Positions 16,866 through 24,626 of a DNA stretch of 64,000 nt are shown one piece after another (position 1 is the first letter of the stretch; every line of letters begins with the position of its first letter). The translations under genes and the position numbers were made by a program. Source of the DNA: Solidesulfovibrio alcoholivorans DSM 5433 (lineage in GTDB: Bacteria > Desulfobacterota > Desulfovibrionia > Desulfovibrionales > Desulfovibrionaceae); the NCBI RefSeq assembly GCF_000702665.1, contig NZ_JNJA01000017.1, positions 22,051 to 86,050 on the forward strand, in the 5' to 3' direction. The notes under the pieces are model-generated. The model did no database searches, was not told where the DNA came from, and saw only the letters and a program-made list of their open reading frames with translations.

Positions 16866-17918
16866 ATGGTCCCGGTTTCGCGCCTCTACGCGCTCTGGCT
16901 GCGCATCAGGGTCCGGCTGCACACCATGGGCCTTTGCCGCACCTGCCGCCCGGACGCCGTGGTGGTGGGCGTGGGTGGCATGTCGGCCGAAAGCCGGGGC
17001 CGGGTGCTGCTGACCTCCTGGCTGCTCGGCTGGGCCGGGGCCCAGGACGTGGGCGCGGCCGTGGTCGCGCCCCTGGCGGAGGCCAAGCCGCCGGTCCTGC
17101 CCTACCAGGTCACGCCCGGCGGCGACCCCGACGATTCCGGCATCGAGGCGGCGCTGCTTGCGAGCTACGTGCCCGAGGCGCGCTGCCTCGTGGACAGCGA
17201 CCCCATCCGCGCCGCGACCGCGGCCATGCAGGCTTTTTCCCCCCACATGCTCATCCTCCAGGACGCCCTCGGCGATCCCCGGCTGCACCGGGACACCGAA
17301 CTCGCCATCCTCACCGCCGACGACCTCGGCGCGGGCTGGAACCGCGTGTTTCCCGCCGGCAGCTGGCGGTGCGACGCCTCGGCCCTGCAAAACGCCTCGG
17401 CCTACTGCGTCTTCGCCGGCCCGAACGGCCTCGACGCCGCCCTGGCCGCCGCCAAAGGCCGCCTTGGGGCCACGGGCAAGCCCATTTTCAGCCTCACCTT
17501 CGACATCTGGCGCTGGCGCGGCCAGGGCGGCGTCATCGCGTCGGGCGAACTGGCCGAGTCGCCCTACATCGCCATCCTCGGCGAATCCGACCGCGAACTC
17601 CTGCCCGACATGCTGCGCCGCCACATCGGCGCGGCCCCCCGGATGATCTTCTTCGTCCACGACCGCCACCGCTTCACCCGGCAGGATTTCGAGTTCCTGC
17701 GCGCCGACGCCGAAAGGCTCAAGGCCCGCAACATCCTGACCTCGCCGCGCTTCGAACTGAAGCTGCGCCAGGGAGGCACGGGCCTTTACGGCCATGCCGT
17801 GTGGACCTATGATCCTGAAGTGGTGTTCGGCCCGAGCCTCAACACCGACCAGTCCTTCCTCGCCTGGTGGGAGTCGGCGTTCCTGTCCGCCGCCAAGGGC
17901 CGCATCCGGCCGCGGTGA
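16866..17918 (+). CDS. Degenerate LpxK-like protein (tetraacyldisaccharide 4'-kinase homologue)
   Basis: 350-aa protein that aligns along its length with LpxK, the lipid A 4'-kinase. It has an N-terminal amphipathic/membrane helix (VPVSRLYALWLRIRVRLH), a GVGG strand, and a WNRVFPAGSWRCDASALQNA segment matching the GNGxxLPAGPLRE region. However, the P-loop GGTGKT is replaced by ESRGRV, the DDGFQH motif reads LQDALGDPRL, and the DHHxF motif reads HDRHRF. Kinase activity is therefore doubtful. Readings starting before 16815 would run through the terminator, so the first reasonable start is ATG 16866; no good ribosome site is visible. It could be a paralogue with a new role. A repeat copy follows. 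Confidence 0.65.
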   Translation: MVPVSRLYALWLRIRVRLHTMGLCRTCRPDAVVVGVGGMSAESRGRVLLTSWLLGWAGAQDVGAAVVAPLAEAKPPVLPYQVTPGGDPDDSGIEAALLASYVPEARCLVDSDPIRAATAAMQAFSPHMLILQDALGDPRLHRDTELAILTADDLGAGWNRVFPAGSWRCDASALQNASAYCVFAGPNGLDAALAAAKGRLGATGKPIFSLTFDIWRWRGQGGVIASGELAESPYIAILGESDRELLPDMLRRHIGAAPRMIFFVHDRHRFTRQDFEFLRADAERLKARNILTSPRFELKLRQGGTGLYGHAVWTYDPEVVFGPSLNTDQSFLAWWESAFLSAAKGRIRPR

Positions 17919-17989
17919 CAGGGGAGAGGAAGAGAAGCCTCAGGCGGCCAGGCGGGGCGGCGGCCCCTCCTGGACCTCCCGAAAAGGGA
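17919..17989 (+). repeat. 3'-end palindromic repeat, copy 3
   Basis: Starts right after the LpxK-like stop. Core 17937-17989: GCCTCAGGCGGCC, GGGGCGGCGGCCCC hairpin, ACCTCCCGAAAAGGGA. Same orientation as the gene. Confidence 0.8.
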
Positions 17990-18104
17990 TGTCGGCGGCG
18001 TTTAGAAACGCCAAATTCCGCAAGGCGATGCGCCGCGTCTTCGAGGAGAAATCTCCCGGCCGTGTCGGAGGAATCCGCTTTTCGGAAACCGTGAAGGAGG
18101 TTCC

Positions 18105-19274
18105 ATGCCGCGCCATTCGCGCCTTGCCGTCGTCCTTGCCCTGCTCCTGACGCTGTCCTGGAGCTGCGAGCCGGCGGCCGCGCGGCAGGATACGCCGGAA
18201 GTGCGCCTGGGCCTTGTCGCCACGTTCAGCGGCGAGGGCTTCCGCGCCGGTCGCGACGCCCTGGAGGCCGCACGGTTCGCCGTGGACGCCGCCACCGCCG
18301 CCGGCATCCCGGCCATCGACGGCACGCCCTGCCGGGTGACGCTCATCCCCTTCGACGACAAGGATTCGCCTCAGCAGGCCGCCAAGGGCGTGCGTGAGCT
18401 TGCGGCCCACAAGCACGTGACCGCGATCATCGGCCCCTACCCGAGCGGCCTGGCCAATGCCGCCGCCCTGGCCGCCGACGCCGTCGGCGTGCCGCTGATC
18501 GCCCCGGCGGCCACCGTGGCCGTGGTCACGACCGGCCGGCCCCACATCTTCCGCATCCCCTTCACCGACGCTTTCCAGGGGCTGGTGCTCGGCAGGCTTG
18601 CCCGGCAACAACTCGATCTTGCCCGCGTGGCCGTCATCGCCAACCGCGACAGCCTCTCGAGCGCCTCCCTGGCCGATGCCTTCGTCAAGGCGTTCATCCG
18701 CTGCGGCGGCAAGGCCGCGCTTTTCACCTACGCCGACCGGGACCGCGATTTCGCCAAGCTCATGGACAAGGCCCTGGCGGACGCGCCGCAGGCGCTTTTC
18801 CTGCCCAACGCCACCAAGGAAACGATCCTGCTCGCCCTGGCCGCGCGCAAGGCCGGCTTCACGGGCACGCTTATCGGCGGCGACGCCTGGGACGGCCGGG
18901 AAGTGTCCGGGCTCGACGCGTTCAAGGGAGCCTATTTCGTGGACCACTGGCGCGAAAGCGCTCCCGGCGCGCGCTCGCAAGCCTATGTCGCGGCGTTTAA
19001 AAAGGCGCGCAAGCGCAGCCCCACGGAGATCGGCGCGCTCACCCAGGACGCCGTGGACGTGGTGCTCGCCGCCGTGGCCCGGGCCGGGTCCACGGACCGC
19101 GAAGCCGTGACCAGGGCGCTCATGGACCTGCCGCCCCACGACGGCGTCACCGGCACCTTCGACTTCGTCGATGACGGCAACCCGGTCAAATCCCTGTACA
19201 TCACCAAGGTCACCGACGGCGGCACGCGCCTGGAAAGCACCGTCCTCCCGCCGCCGGAACCTTGCGGGAAGTAA
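18105..19274 (+). CDS. LivK-type periplasmic substrate-binding protein
   Basis: 389-aa secreted protein of the branched-chain amino acid/amide type I periplasmic binding family (Peripla_BP_6). It has a signal peptide (VVLALLLTLSWSCEPAAA), then the lobes LGLVATFSGEGFRAGRDALE, VTAIIGPYPSGLANAAALAA and ALFLPNATKETILLALAARK. The Cys in the signal region (SWSC) could be a lipobox, although the fit is poor. The start is ATG 18105 after AAGGAGG. No permease or ATPase of the Liv type is adjacent, so it is an orphan receptor or serves a remote transporter or sensor. It is followed by repeat copy 4. Confidence 0.85.
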   Translation: MPRHSRLAVVLALLLTLSWSCEPAAARQDTPEVRLGLVATFSGEGFRAGRDALEAARFAVDAATAAGIPAIDGTPCRVTLIPFDDKDSPQQAAKGVRELAAHKHVTAIIGPYPSGLANAAALAADAVGVPLIAPAATVAVVTTGRPHIFRIPFTDAFQGLVLGRLARQQLDLARVAVIANRDSLSSASLADAFVKAFIRCGGKAALFTYADRDRDFAKLMDKALADAPQALFLPNATKETILLALAARKAGFTGTLIGGDAWDGREVSGLDAFKGAYFVDHWRESAPGARSQAYVAAFKKARKRSPTEIGALTQDAVDVVLAAVARAGSTDREAVTRALMDLPPHDGVTGTFDFVDDGNPVKSLYITKVTDGGTRLESTVLPPPEPCGK

Positions 19275-19347
19275 GAGGAAAGACGGGGAGGATGCCTCCG
19301 GAGTCCAGAAGGGGCCGTGGGCCCCTCCTGGACCACCCCAAAAGGGG
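19275..19347 (+). repeat. 3'-end palindromic repeat, copy 4
   Basis: Core 19294-19347: GCCTCCGGAGTCCAG, AGGGGCCGTGGGCCCCT hairpin, ACCACCCCAAAAGGGG. It starts 19 nt after the LivK-type stop, same orientation. It abuts the stop codon of the convergent lysozyme-like gene. Confidence 0.8.
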
Positions 19348-19352
19348 AAAGA

Positions 19353-19949
19353 TCAGGCGTCGACGGGGATGCGGCCGTCCTCGAGCAGGGCGCGCAGCAG
19401 GGCCATGCCGCCGCATTGCCTGCTCACGAGCGCATCCGACCATTTGCCGTCACTGGCGTACTTGCCGGAAACGTAGGCCGTGGTGAAGCTCCACAGGTAG
19501 GGACTCGGCGTGCCCGGATGGTAGAGCCGGTAGCCGAAGCCGTTGTAGCGCTCCAGCACGTAGGCGACGCCGGGTACGGACCAGTCCGTCCAGCGATCAA
19601 GTTTTTTGAGGCGCAACGCGTCCGCGGCGCTTTGCTCCCAGGAAAACGGCGGCTCGCCGTCCCTGGGCCGGCCGGCCGGCACGCGCACGGTGCGCGCGCC
19701 GAGGGGATCGCCGTTGTGCAGGTGCTTGCGGAAATCGAGCGCGCATTCCAGGCAATGCACGAGGCCGACCACATGGGCCGGCACGCCCGTGGCCTCGGCG
19801 ACGGCCACATAGCGGGCCATGGCCGCAGCGGCGCAGATCCTTTGCGCCGTGCGCCGGACCTCGGCCAGCCGCTCGGGGCGGATGACGGCGCTGGTGAAAG
19901 TCTCGTGATATTCCCGTGACAGCTCCTCGGTAAACGGCACGACAGGCAT
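19353..19949 (-). CDS. Lysozyme-like protein
   Basis: 198-aa protein whose C-terminal half carries a pattern I associate with a family of bacterial and phage lysozyme-like proteins: YVLERYNGFGYRLYHPGTPS, then SPYLWSFTTAYVSGKYASDG, then SRQCGGMALLRALL. The N-terminal half is helical (VVGLVHCLECALDFRKHLHN), with a Glu in the HCLE segment that could be catalytic. No signal peptide is visible, so if it cleaves peptidoglycan it would need holin-like or other export. The start is ATG 19949, with GGAG 9 nt upstream. There are no phage genes nearby. The assignment is from motif memory and should be treated as tentative. Confidence 0.6.
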   Translation of the reverse strand: MPVVPFTEELSREYHETFTSAVIRPERLAEVRRTAQRICAAAAMARYVAVAEATGVPAHVVGLVHCLECALDFRKHLHNGDPLGARTVRVPAGRPRDGEPPFSWEQSAADALRLKKLDRWTDWSVPGVAYVLERYNGFGYRLYHPGTPSPYLWSFTTAYVSGKYASDGKWSDALVSRQCGGMALLRALLEDGRIPVDA

Positions 19950-19992
19950 TGCTCGCGGCTCCTGTTGCAGGTTCGGGACACCTGCAAGCCTA

Positions 19993-20020
19993 CGAGTACA
20001 TGCCGCGCCCCTTCCGTCAA
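19993..20020 (-). promoter_or_regulatory. Possible promoter for the lysozyme-like gene
   Basis: Minus strand TTGACG (20015-20020), 16-nt spacer, TACTCG (19993-19998), about 45 nt before the start codon. Confidence 0.35.
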
Positions 20021-20082
20021 GGACCGCCAAGAAGCCCCTCCCACCAGCGGAGCGGACAACACATCAGAAATTTTTACGTAAA

Positions 20083-20161
20083 TCCCCTTTCGAGGAGGTC
20101 CAGGAGGGGGTCACCCCCTCCTGGCCGCCGGAGGCATCTTCATCTTCTCTCCCCCCTTCCC
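20083..20161 (-). repeat. 3'-end palindromic repeat, copy 5
   Basis: On the minus strand, directly after the stop at 20162: a purine-rich stretch, GCCTCCGGCGGCC (ending 20135), AGGAGGGGG/CCCCCTCCT hairpin, then ACCTCCTCGAAAGGGG down to 20083. Oriented with the J-domain gene. Confidence 0.85.
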
Positions 20162-21214
20162 TCACACCGCCCAGGCGGCGCTGGCGCGGCGGGGGCCGGC
20201 GGAAAAGCGCATGGCCATTTCGTAGGCCACGTTGACGTCCTTCATGGCTTCCTCGTCGCCGCCGAGGTCGGGGTGGTAGAGACGGGCCATGTGGCGGTAG
20301 GCGATTTTGATCTCGTCCACGGAGCAGGGGTAGTCCAGGCAGAGGATTTCGTAGGCGCATTTGAGATTCATGCCGCCCCGGCGGGCCGCGACCCGGGCGC
20401 GGGACTGGCGGTCCTCGTCCATGCGGAACCCCGCGCCGGAAGGTCTGGCTCCGGCGCGCGACGCGCCCGTTGCGCCCGCCTGGCCCGAGGCAGTCGAGGC
20501 TCCGGCGGAAAAACGCCGGGAGGAATCGCTTTGCGAGCCTGTCGCGCCGGCTCCGGTCGTGCCGCGAAACGTGCTTTCGGTCCTCGGGCGTTCGCGATGC
20601 GTCTGGCCCGTGGCGCGCTCGCGCTGCGCCTGGCCTGTCGCGCCGCCGGCATACGAAGCCCCGGCGCGCGAGGACCGGCTGTCGTTCGTGTGCGTCTTTT
20701 CACCGGCTGTCGCGCCCTGGCGCGCGCGGAAATCCTCGGTCGTGCGTTCGGCCCCGGCGGAGGCGCGGAAGGAGGCTCCTGCGCCGGCGCGGGCGCTTTC
20801 GCCGGACCGGTTCCAGAAGCGCGTGCGCTCCGCACCGGTCGCGCCGGCCGTGTGGGCCTTGCCGTTGCCGCCCGCGGCCGCGCCGTGGGAAAAAGTCCGG
20901 CCCGCACCCGAGCCCTGGCTCCCGGCCTGGGACGCGCCTGCGCCCTGGTGGCTGCGGGACGCGAAGGGCCGCGGGCCGGAGGCGGTGCGACGCCAGGCAT
21001 CATGCCCGCCGTTTCGCCCGGCCTCGGCCCCGGCGGCGGTGCGCCCGCCGGTTCTGGCCATTTTGAGATTGTGCAGGACTTCCTGGAGATGGACGAGGAT
21101 TTCCTGGAGAATGGAGCGGGTGCGGTTGAGCTGGACTTCCAGGGCCTGCCAGTCCGTCGCGCCGTATGCGGATCCGGCCCCGAAGCCGCTTTGTCCTTGC
21201 GTTTGCCTGTGCAT
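20162..21214 (-). CDS. J-domain (DnaJ-like) protein with long disordered region
   Basis: 350-aa protein. Residues near the C-terminus form a J domain: CAYEILCLDYPCSVDEIKIA, then YRHMARLYHPDLGGDEEAMK, containing the essential HPD tripeptide that stimulates DnaK ATPase. The N-terminus has one amphipathic helix (WQALEVQLNRTRSILQEILV). Between them about 210 residues are Gly/Ala/Arg/Ser/Thr-rich low complexity, strongly basic, with phase-separation-like composition. J domains are more often N-terminal, so the architecture is unusual. The start is uncertain: ATG 21214 (MHRQTQGQ) is used here; a GTG at 21250 would add 12 residues. No substrate-binding or zinc domain is present. Confidence 0.8.
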   Translation of the reverse strand: MHRQTQGQSGFGAGSAYGATDWQALEVQLNRTRSILQEILVHLQEVLHNLKMARTGGRTAAGAEAGRNGGHDAWRRTASGPRPFASRSHQGAGASQAGSQGSGAGRTFSHGAAAGGNGKAHTAGATGAERTRFWNRSGESARAGAGASFRASAGAERTTEDFRARQGATAGEKTHTNDSRSSRAGASYAGGATGQAQRERATGQTHRERPRTESTFRGTTGAGATGSQSDSSRRFSAGASTASGQAGATGASRAGARPSGAGFRMDEDRQSRARVAARRGGMNLKCAYEILCLDYPCSVDEIKIAYRHMARLYHPDLGGDEEAMKDVNVAYEMAMRFSAGPRRASAAWAV

Positions 21215-21493
21215 GGTCTGTCGCCCGCGCTCCCTCAGGTCTTTGCCCACGCGCCCCGACCATCCGCATCAGGAACACGCAACGACGTGATATTTCGCAC
21301 TTAATCCAAGAAAACCAACCGGACTCTATCATTTTTACTGGATAGCACCGGCCAAGGCAAGGCGTAATTCCCGCCGCCCCGCACCCCCGGCGACGCTAGT
21401 GACAGGGGGAGTCTTTCTGATGTAAGGCTGTTGGCGATAGGACATAAGACGCCTCGCCGGCCAAAGCGCCCCGCGAGCGATCCGAGGGAGCCC

Positions 21494-21961
21494 ATGAAAC
21501 CGACCGACGCCGAAGTCGCCAAGCCATTCGTCGACGCCACCAAACACGTGCTCACCATGATGGCGCAGCTCGATCCCAAGCCGGGCAAGCCCTATGTGAA
21601 AAAAGCCGATGCCGCCGCCGGCGACGTTTCGGCCGTGGTCGGGCTCACCGGAGACCGCAACGGCAGCATATCCATCAGCTTCTCGAAAAAATGCGCCATC
21701 GCCGTGGTGAAGAACATGCTCGGCGACGACATCGCGGACATCATCCAGGATGCCAAGGACGCCGTGGGCGAGATCACCAACATGATCTCCGGCCAGGCCA
21801 GGGCGGGGCTGAGCCAGCTCGGGCTCAACCTGTCCTCCTCCACCCCCACCGTCATCTTCGGCGACAACCACACCATCAGCCACATCACGTCCGGGCCGGT
21901 GGTGGCCATCCCCTTCACCACGGAACACGGCGACTTCACGTTGGAGTTCTGCTTCGAGTAA
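21494..21961 (+). CDS. cheX: CheX-family chemotaxis phosphatase
   Basis: 155-aa protein of the CheC/CheX/FliY phosphatase family, which dephosphorylates CheY-P. The active-site pattern E-x2-N is present in DAVGEITNMISGQAR, with the family's second half ending in PFTTEHGDFTLEFCFE. Length is normal for CheX. The start is ATG 21494 with GAGGGAG just upstream; an earlier ATG at 21431 is rejected. No other che genes are adjacent, but the terminator at 22058-22092 suggests a single-gene unit. Confidence 0.9.
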   Translation: MKPTDAEVAKPFVDATKHVLTMMAQLDPKPGKPYVKKADAAAGDVSAVVGLTGDRNGSISISFSKKCAIAVVKNMLGDDIADIIQDAKDAVGEITNMISGQARAGLSQLGLNLSSSTPTVIFGDNHTISHITSGPVVAIPFTTEHGDFTLEFCFE

Positions 21962-22057
21962 CACCAAGCGCCCTCCGGGACATCCCGCGGGGAGGTCGCC
22001 GTCCGACGGGGCCGCACGCAAGCGACGCCATGTCCAACGAGCCATCAGACCTTCCTC

Positions 22058-22092
22058 CCCGGCGCGGGCCACGACGACGCCGGGCTTTTTTT
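22058..22092 (+). terminator. Intrinsic terminator after cheX
   Basis: CCCGGCG (22058-22064) pairs with CGCCGGG (22078-22084), 13-nt loop, C, then seven T residues (22086-22092). Its position argues that the downstream dsbD-like gene starts after it. Confidence 0.75.
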
Positions 22093-22101
22093 GCCGCACC
22101 C

Positions 22102-24099
22102 ATGGTATCTAGCAATAATCGAGCCCTCCGGGGTTTTTTTGTCCTGGCCTTCTGCCTGCTGCTGTCGCTTCCGGCGGCAAAGGGCGTGTTCGCGGCCGCG
22201 GACGCCGCACCGCAGGCCGCTCCCGGGGCCGCCGCGGACGCCGAGGAGGTCCTGCCGGCCAAGCTCGAAACCGCGCTCTACAGGTTGCCCATGGGCGACC
22301 CTTCGGGGCGCGTGCTGGCGGTATTGACCCTGGTCTCCGCGCCCGGCTGGCATGCCTATGCCGTGGGTCCGGCCGAATCCGGGCAGTCCGCCCAGGCCGC
22401 CCTTGCCGCCGGCAACGCCCAGGCCCTGGTCTTTTTCCCGCCCGGCGTGCCCACGCCCGACGCGTTGGAGCCGGACAAAACCGTGCTCGTCTACGAAGGC
22501 CGCACCCCGATCTTCGTGCCTCTGACCGACGCCATGCTCGCCGCCCCGGCGCTGACCGGCCGGGTCAAGGTGTTTTCCTGTTCCGCCACGAGTTGCTGGC
22601 CGTCGACCCTCGAAGTCAACGTACCCCTGGACAAGGCCGCGGATACGGCCGCCCTGCCGCCGGCCGAGTCCGCGCCCTGGTGGCCGGTGTTTTCCGCCCT
22701 GCGCAGCGCCGCCCTGGCCATGCCCGCCGCGGTCTGCCCCGAGCCGGCCCATCCCGGCCTGCCCCGGGCCGCGTCCCAGGCCGGCGCGCCAAGCCCCGAG
22801 GCCGCCGCGCCGGCCGTGTCCGGACAGGGCTTTCCGGACAATCTCACGCCCCGCTCCTTCACCCCGGCCCTCGAAGTCTCGAGTCTGCTCAAGGCGGCCT
22901 CCCTGGCCTTCCTTGCCGGGTTCATCCTCAACTTCATGCCCTGCGTGCTGCCCGTGGTCAGCCTCAAGCTGTCCGGGCTGCTGGCGATTTGCGGCGAGGA
23001 AGGCAGGGCCGAGCGCCGGCGCATCCTGCGCGAGCACAACTTCTTCTTCGCCCTGGGCATCCTGATCTATTTCGTGGGGCTAAGCCTCCTGCTCGGCGGG
23101 CTCGGCATGGCCTGGGGCGAGATGTTCCAGTCGCCGCAGCTGGCCATCGTGGTGACAGCGGTGCTTTTTGCCCTGTCTCTCAGCCTCTTCGGCGTATTCC
23201 ACCTGCCCGTGGTGGACCTCAAAATTTCCTCGGGGGGACGGGGGCACACGCGGCGCGGCGCGTTTTTGACGGGCATGCTGACCACGCTTCTGGCCACGCC
23301 CTGCAGCGGCCCGTTCCTCGGCGGCGTGCTGGCCTGGACGCTGCTGCAACCCCTGCATGTGGTGACGACGGTCTTTTGCGCCATAGGCCTCGGCATGGCC
23401 GCGCCCTACGGCGCGCTGGCCATCTGGCCGCGCCTGGTGCGCTTTCTGCCGCGTCCCGGGGCCTGGATGCACGGCCTGGAAAAGGCCATGGCCTTCATCC
23501 TGGCCGCCACCTGCCTCTATTTCCTGGCGCTTTTGCCGCCGCAGCGCCTGCTCCCGGCCCTGGCCGCCCTGTGGGCCACGGCGCTCGGGGCCTACGTGTT
23601 CGGCCACGGCGCGAACCTCTCCCACGGCCCCCTGCGCCGCGCCGGCGCGGCCGTGGCCGCCCTGGTCGTGGCCGGCGGCGGTCTGGCCTTCGCCCTGACC
23701 TACGCCCCGCCGTCCGAAACCGGCTGGGTGGCCTACACGCCCGAGGCCCTGGAGCGGCACATGGGCAAGGAAAACGTGGTGCTCGACTTCACGGCGGACT
23801 GGTGCCCGACGTGCAAGCTCCTGGAGCGCACGGTGCTGACGCCGCCCCGGGTGGCGCAGTGGGCGTTGCGGCACAAGACCGTGTTCATGCGCGTGGACCT
23901 CACCCGCCAGACGCCGCCGGCCATGGCCTTGCTGCGCGCCCTGGGCAGCCAGTCCATTCCCGTGGTCGCCTTTTTTCCTGCCGGAGAGAAGGCCGGCTCG
24001 CCGCTGGTGCTGCGCGACCTGTTCACGGCCGGCCAGTTCGAGCAGGCCATGGATCAGGCCTTCGCCGTGCCGGCGGATGCGGCGAAGAAGACGCCCTGA
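22102..24099 (+). CDS. dsbD: DsbD/ScsB-type thiol:disulfide interchange protein
   Basis: 665-aa membrane protein that carries reducing equivalents from cytoplasmic thioredoxin to periplasmic thiol proteins, for example cytochrome c maturation. Order: signal peptide (FFVLAFCLLLSLPAAKGVFA), periplasmic N-terminal domain with Cys pair in FSCSATSCWPS, eight-helix CcdA-like core with the redox cysteines in NFMPCVLPVVSLK and LATPCSGPFLGG, then a thioredoxin domain with FTADWCPTCKLLE. The start ATG 22102 follows the cheX terminator and gives a proper signal peptide; longer readings lack ribosome sites. It converges with the acetyltransferase gene 8 nt away. Confidence 0.92.
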   Translation: MVSSNNRALRGFFVLAFCLLLSLPAAKGVFAAADAAPQAAPGAAADAEEVLPAKLETALYRLPMGDPSGRVLAVLTLVSAPGWHAYAVGPAESGQSAQAALAAGNAQALVFFPPGVPTPDALEPDKTVLVYEGRTPIFVPLTDAMLAAPALTGRVKVFSCSATSCWPSTLEVNVPLDKAADTAALPPAESAPWWPVFSALRSAALAMPAAVCPEPAHPGLPRAASQAGAPSPEAAAPAVSGQGFPDNLTPRSFTPALEVSSLLKAASLAFLAGFILNFMPCVLPVVSLKLSGLLAICGEEGRAERRRILREHNFFFALGILIYFVGLSLLLGGLGMAWGEMFQSPQLAIVVTAVLFALSLSLFGVFHLPVVDLKISSGGRGHTRRGAFLTGMLTTLLATPCSGPFLGGVLAWTLLQPLHVVTTVFCAIGLGMAAPYGALAIWPRLVRFLPRPGAWMHGLEKAMAFILAATCLYFLALLPPQRLLPALAALWATALGAYVFGHGANLSHGPLRRAGAAVAALVVAGGGLAFALTYAPPSETGWVAYTPEALERHMGKENVVLDFTADWCPTCKLLERTVLTPPRVAQWALRHKTVFMRVDLTRQTPPAMALLRALGSQSIPVVAFFPAGEKAGSPLVLRDLFTAGQFEQAMDQAFAVPADAAKKTP

Positions 24100-24107
24100 C
24101 GCCGGCC

Positions 24108-24533
24108 TCAAAGCTTTTTCTTGAACCCCCAGGATTCGAAATAGCCGAGCGCGGTATAGAACGCGCGGGCTTCCTCGCGCCCGGGACCGGCGACGAGCAT
24201 CGCATACAGGCAATCGCGCGCCCGGGCCCGCTCTTCCAAGGCGGCGAAAAGACGCCGGCCCACGCCCAGGCGACGGTAGGGGGCGGCGACCACCACGTTT
24301 TCCACGACCATGAACGGACGGCACGGGCCGACCACGTCCAGGCACACGATCCCGAGCGCCGTGCCGGCAAGCGCGCCGTCCGCGTCCGCGCCGAGAAGAT
24401 GATAGTCGGGAAGCGCGGCCATGGCGCGAAAGGCGGCCTCAAGCCGCGTCATGTCCGTATCCAGGCCGGAGAGGGAGCGCATGAGGGCCGCCAATTGCGG
24501 CAGTTGCGCCTCGGTGATGTCCGCCACGTCCAT
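24108..24533 (-). CDS. GNAT-family N-acetyltransferase
   Basis: 141-aa acyl-CoA transferase fold. The acetyl-CoA binding motif A is visible as MVVENVVVAAPYRRLGVGRR (R-x2-G-x-G/A pattern in RRLGVG), followed by LFAALEERARARDCLYAMLV and the C-terminal AFYTALGYFESWGFKK. The start is ATG 24533 with GGAGG 7 nt upstream; a longer ORF form is rejected. The substrate cannot be predicted. It lies 93 nt downstream of the D,D-carboxypeptidase gene on the same strand and could be co-transcribed. Confidence 0.88.
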   Translation of the reverse strand: MDVADITEAQLPQLAALMRSLSGLDTDMTRLEAAFRAMAALPDYHLLGADADGALAGTALGIVCLDVVGPCRPFMVVENVVVAAPYRRLGVGRRLFAALEERARARDCLYAMLVAGPGREEARAFYTALGYFESWGFKKKL

Positions 24534-24626
24534 GGGCAAGCCTCCGAATGTTTCTCCGAGGCTTGCACAGGACGCGCGCAAAGGGAATGGCCGGGGCGAT
24601 TGCGCCCGGAATCGTAACCGGATGGC

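Noticed and set aside
19353..19949. Prophage remnant around the lysozyme-like gene
   Set aside because: No other phage genes, no integrase, no tRNA attachment site, and composition like the host.
22030..22101. Earlier ATG at 22030 for the DsbD-type gene
   Set aside because: It would place the cheX terminator inside the gene and bury the signal peptide; no ribosome site.
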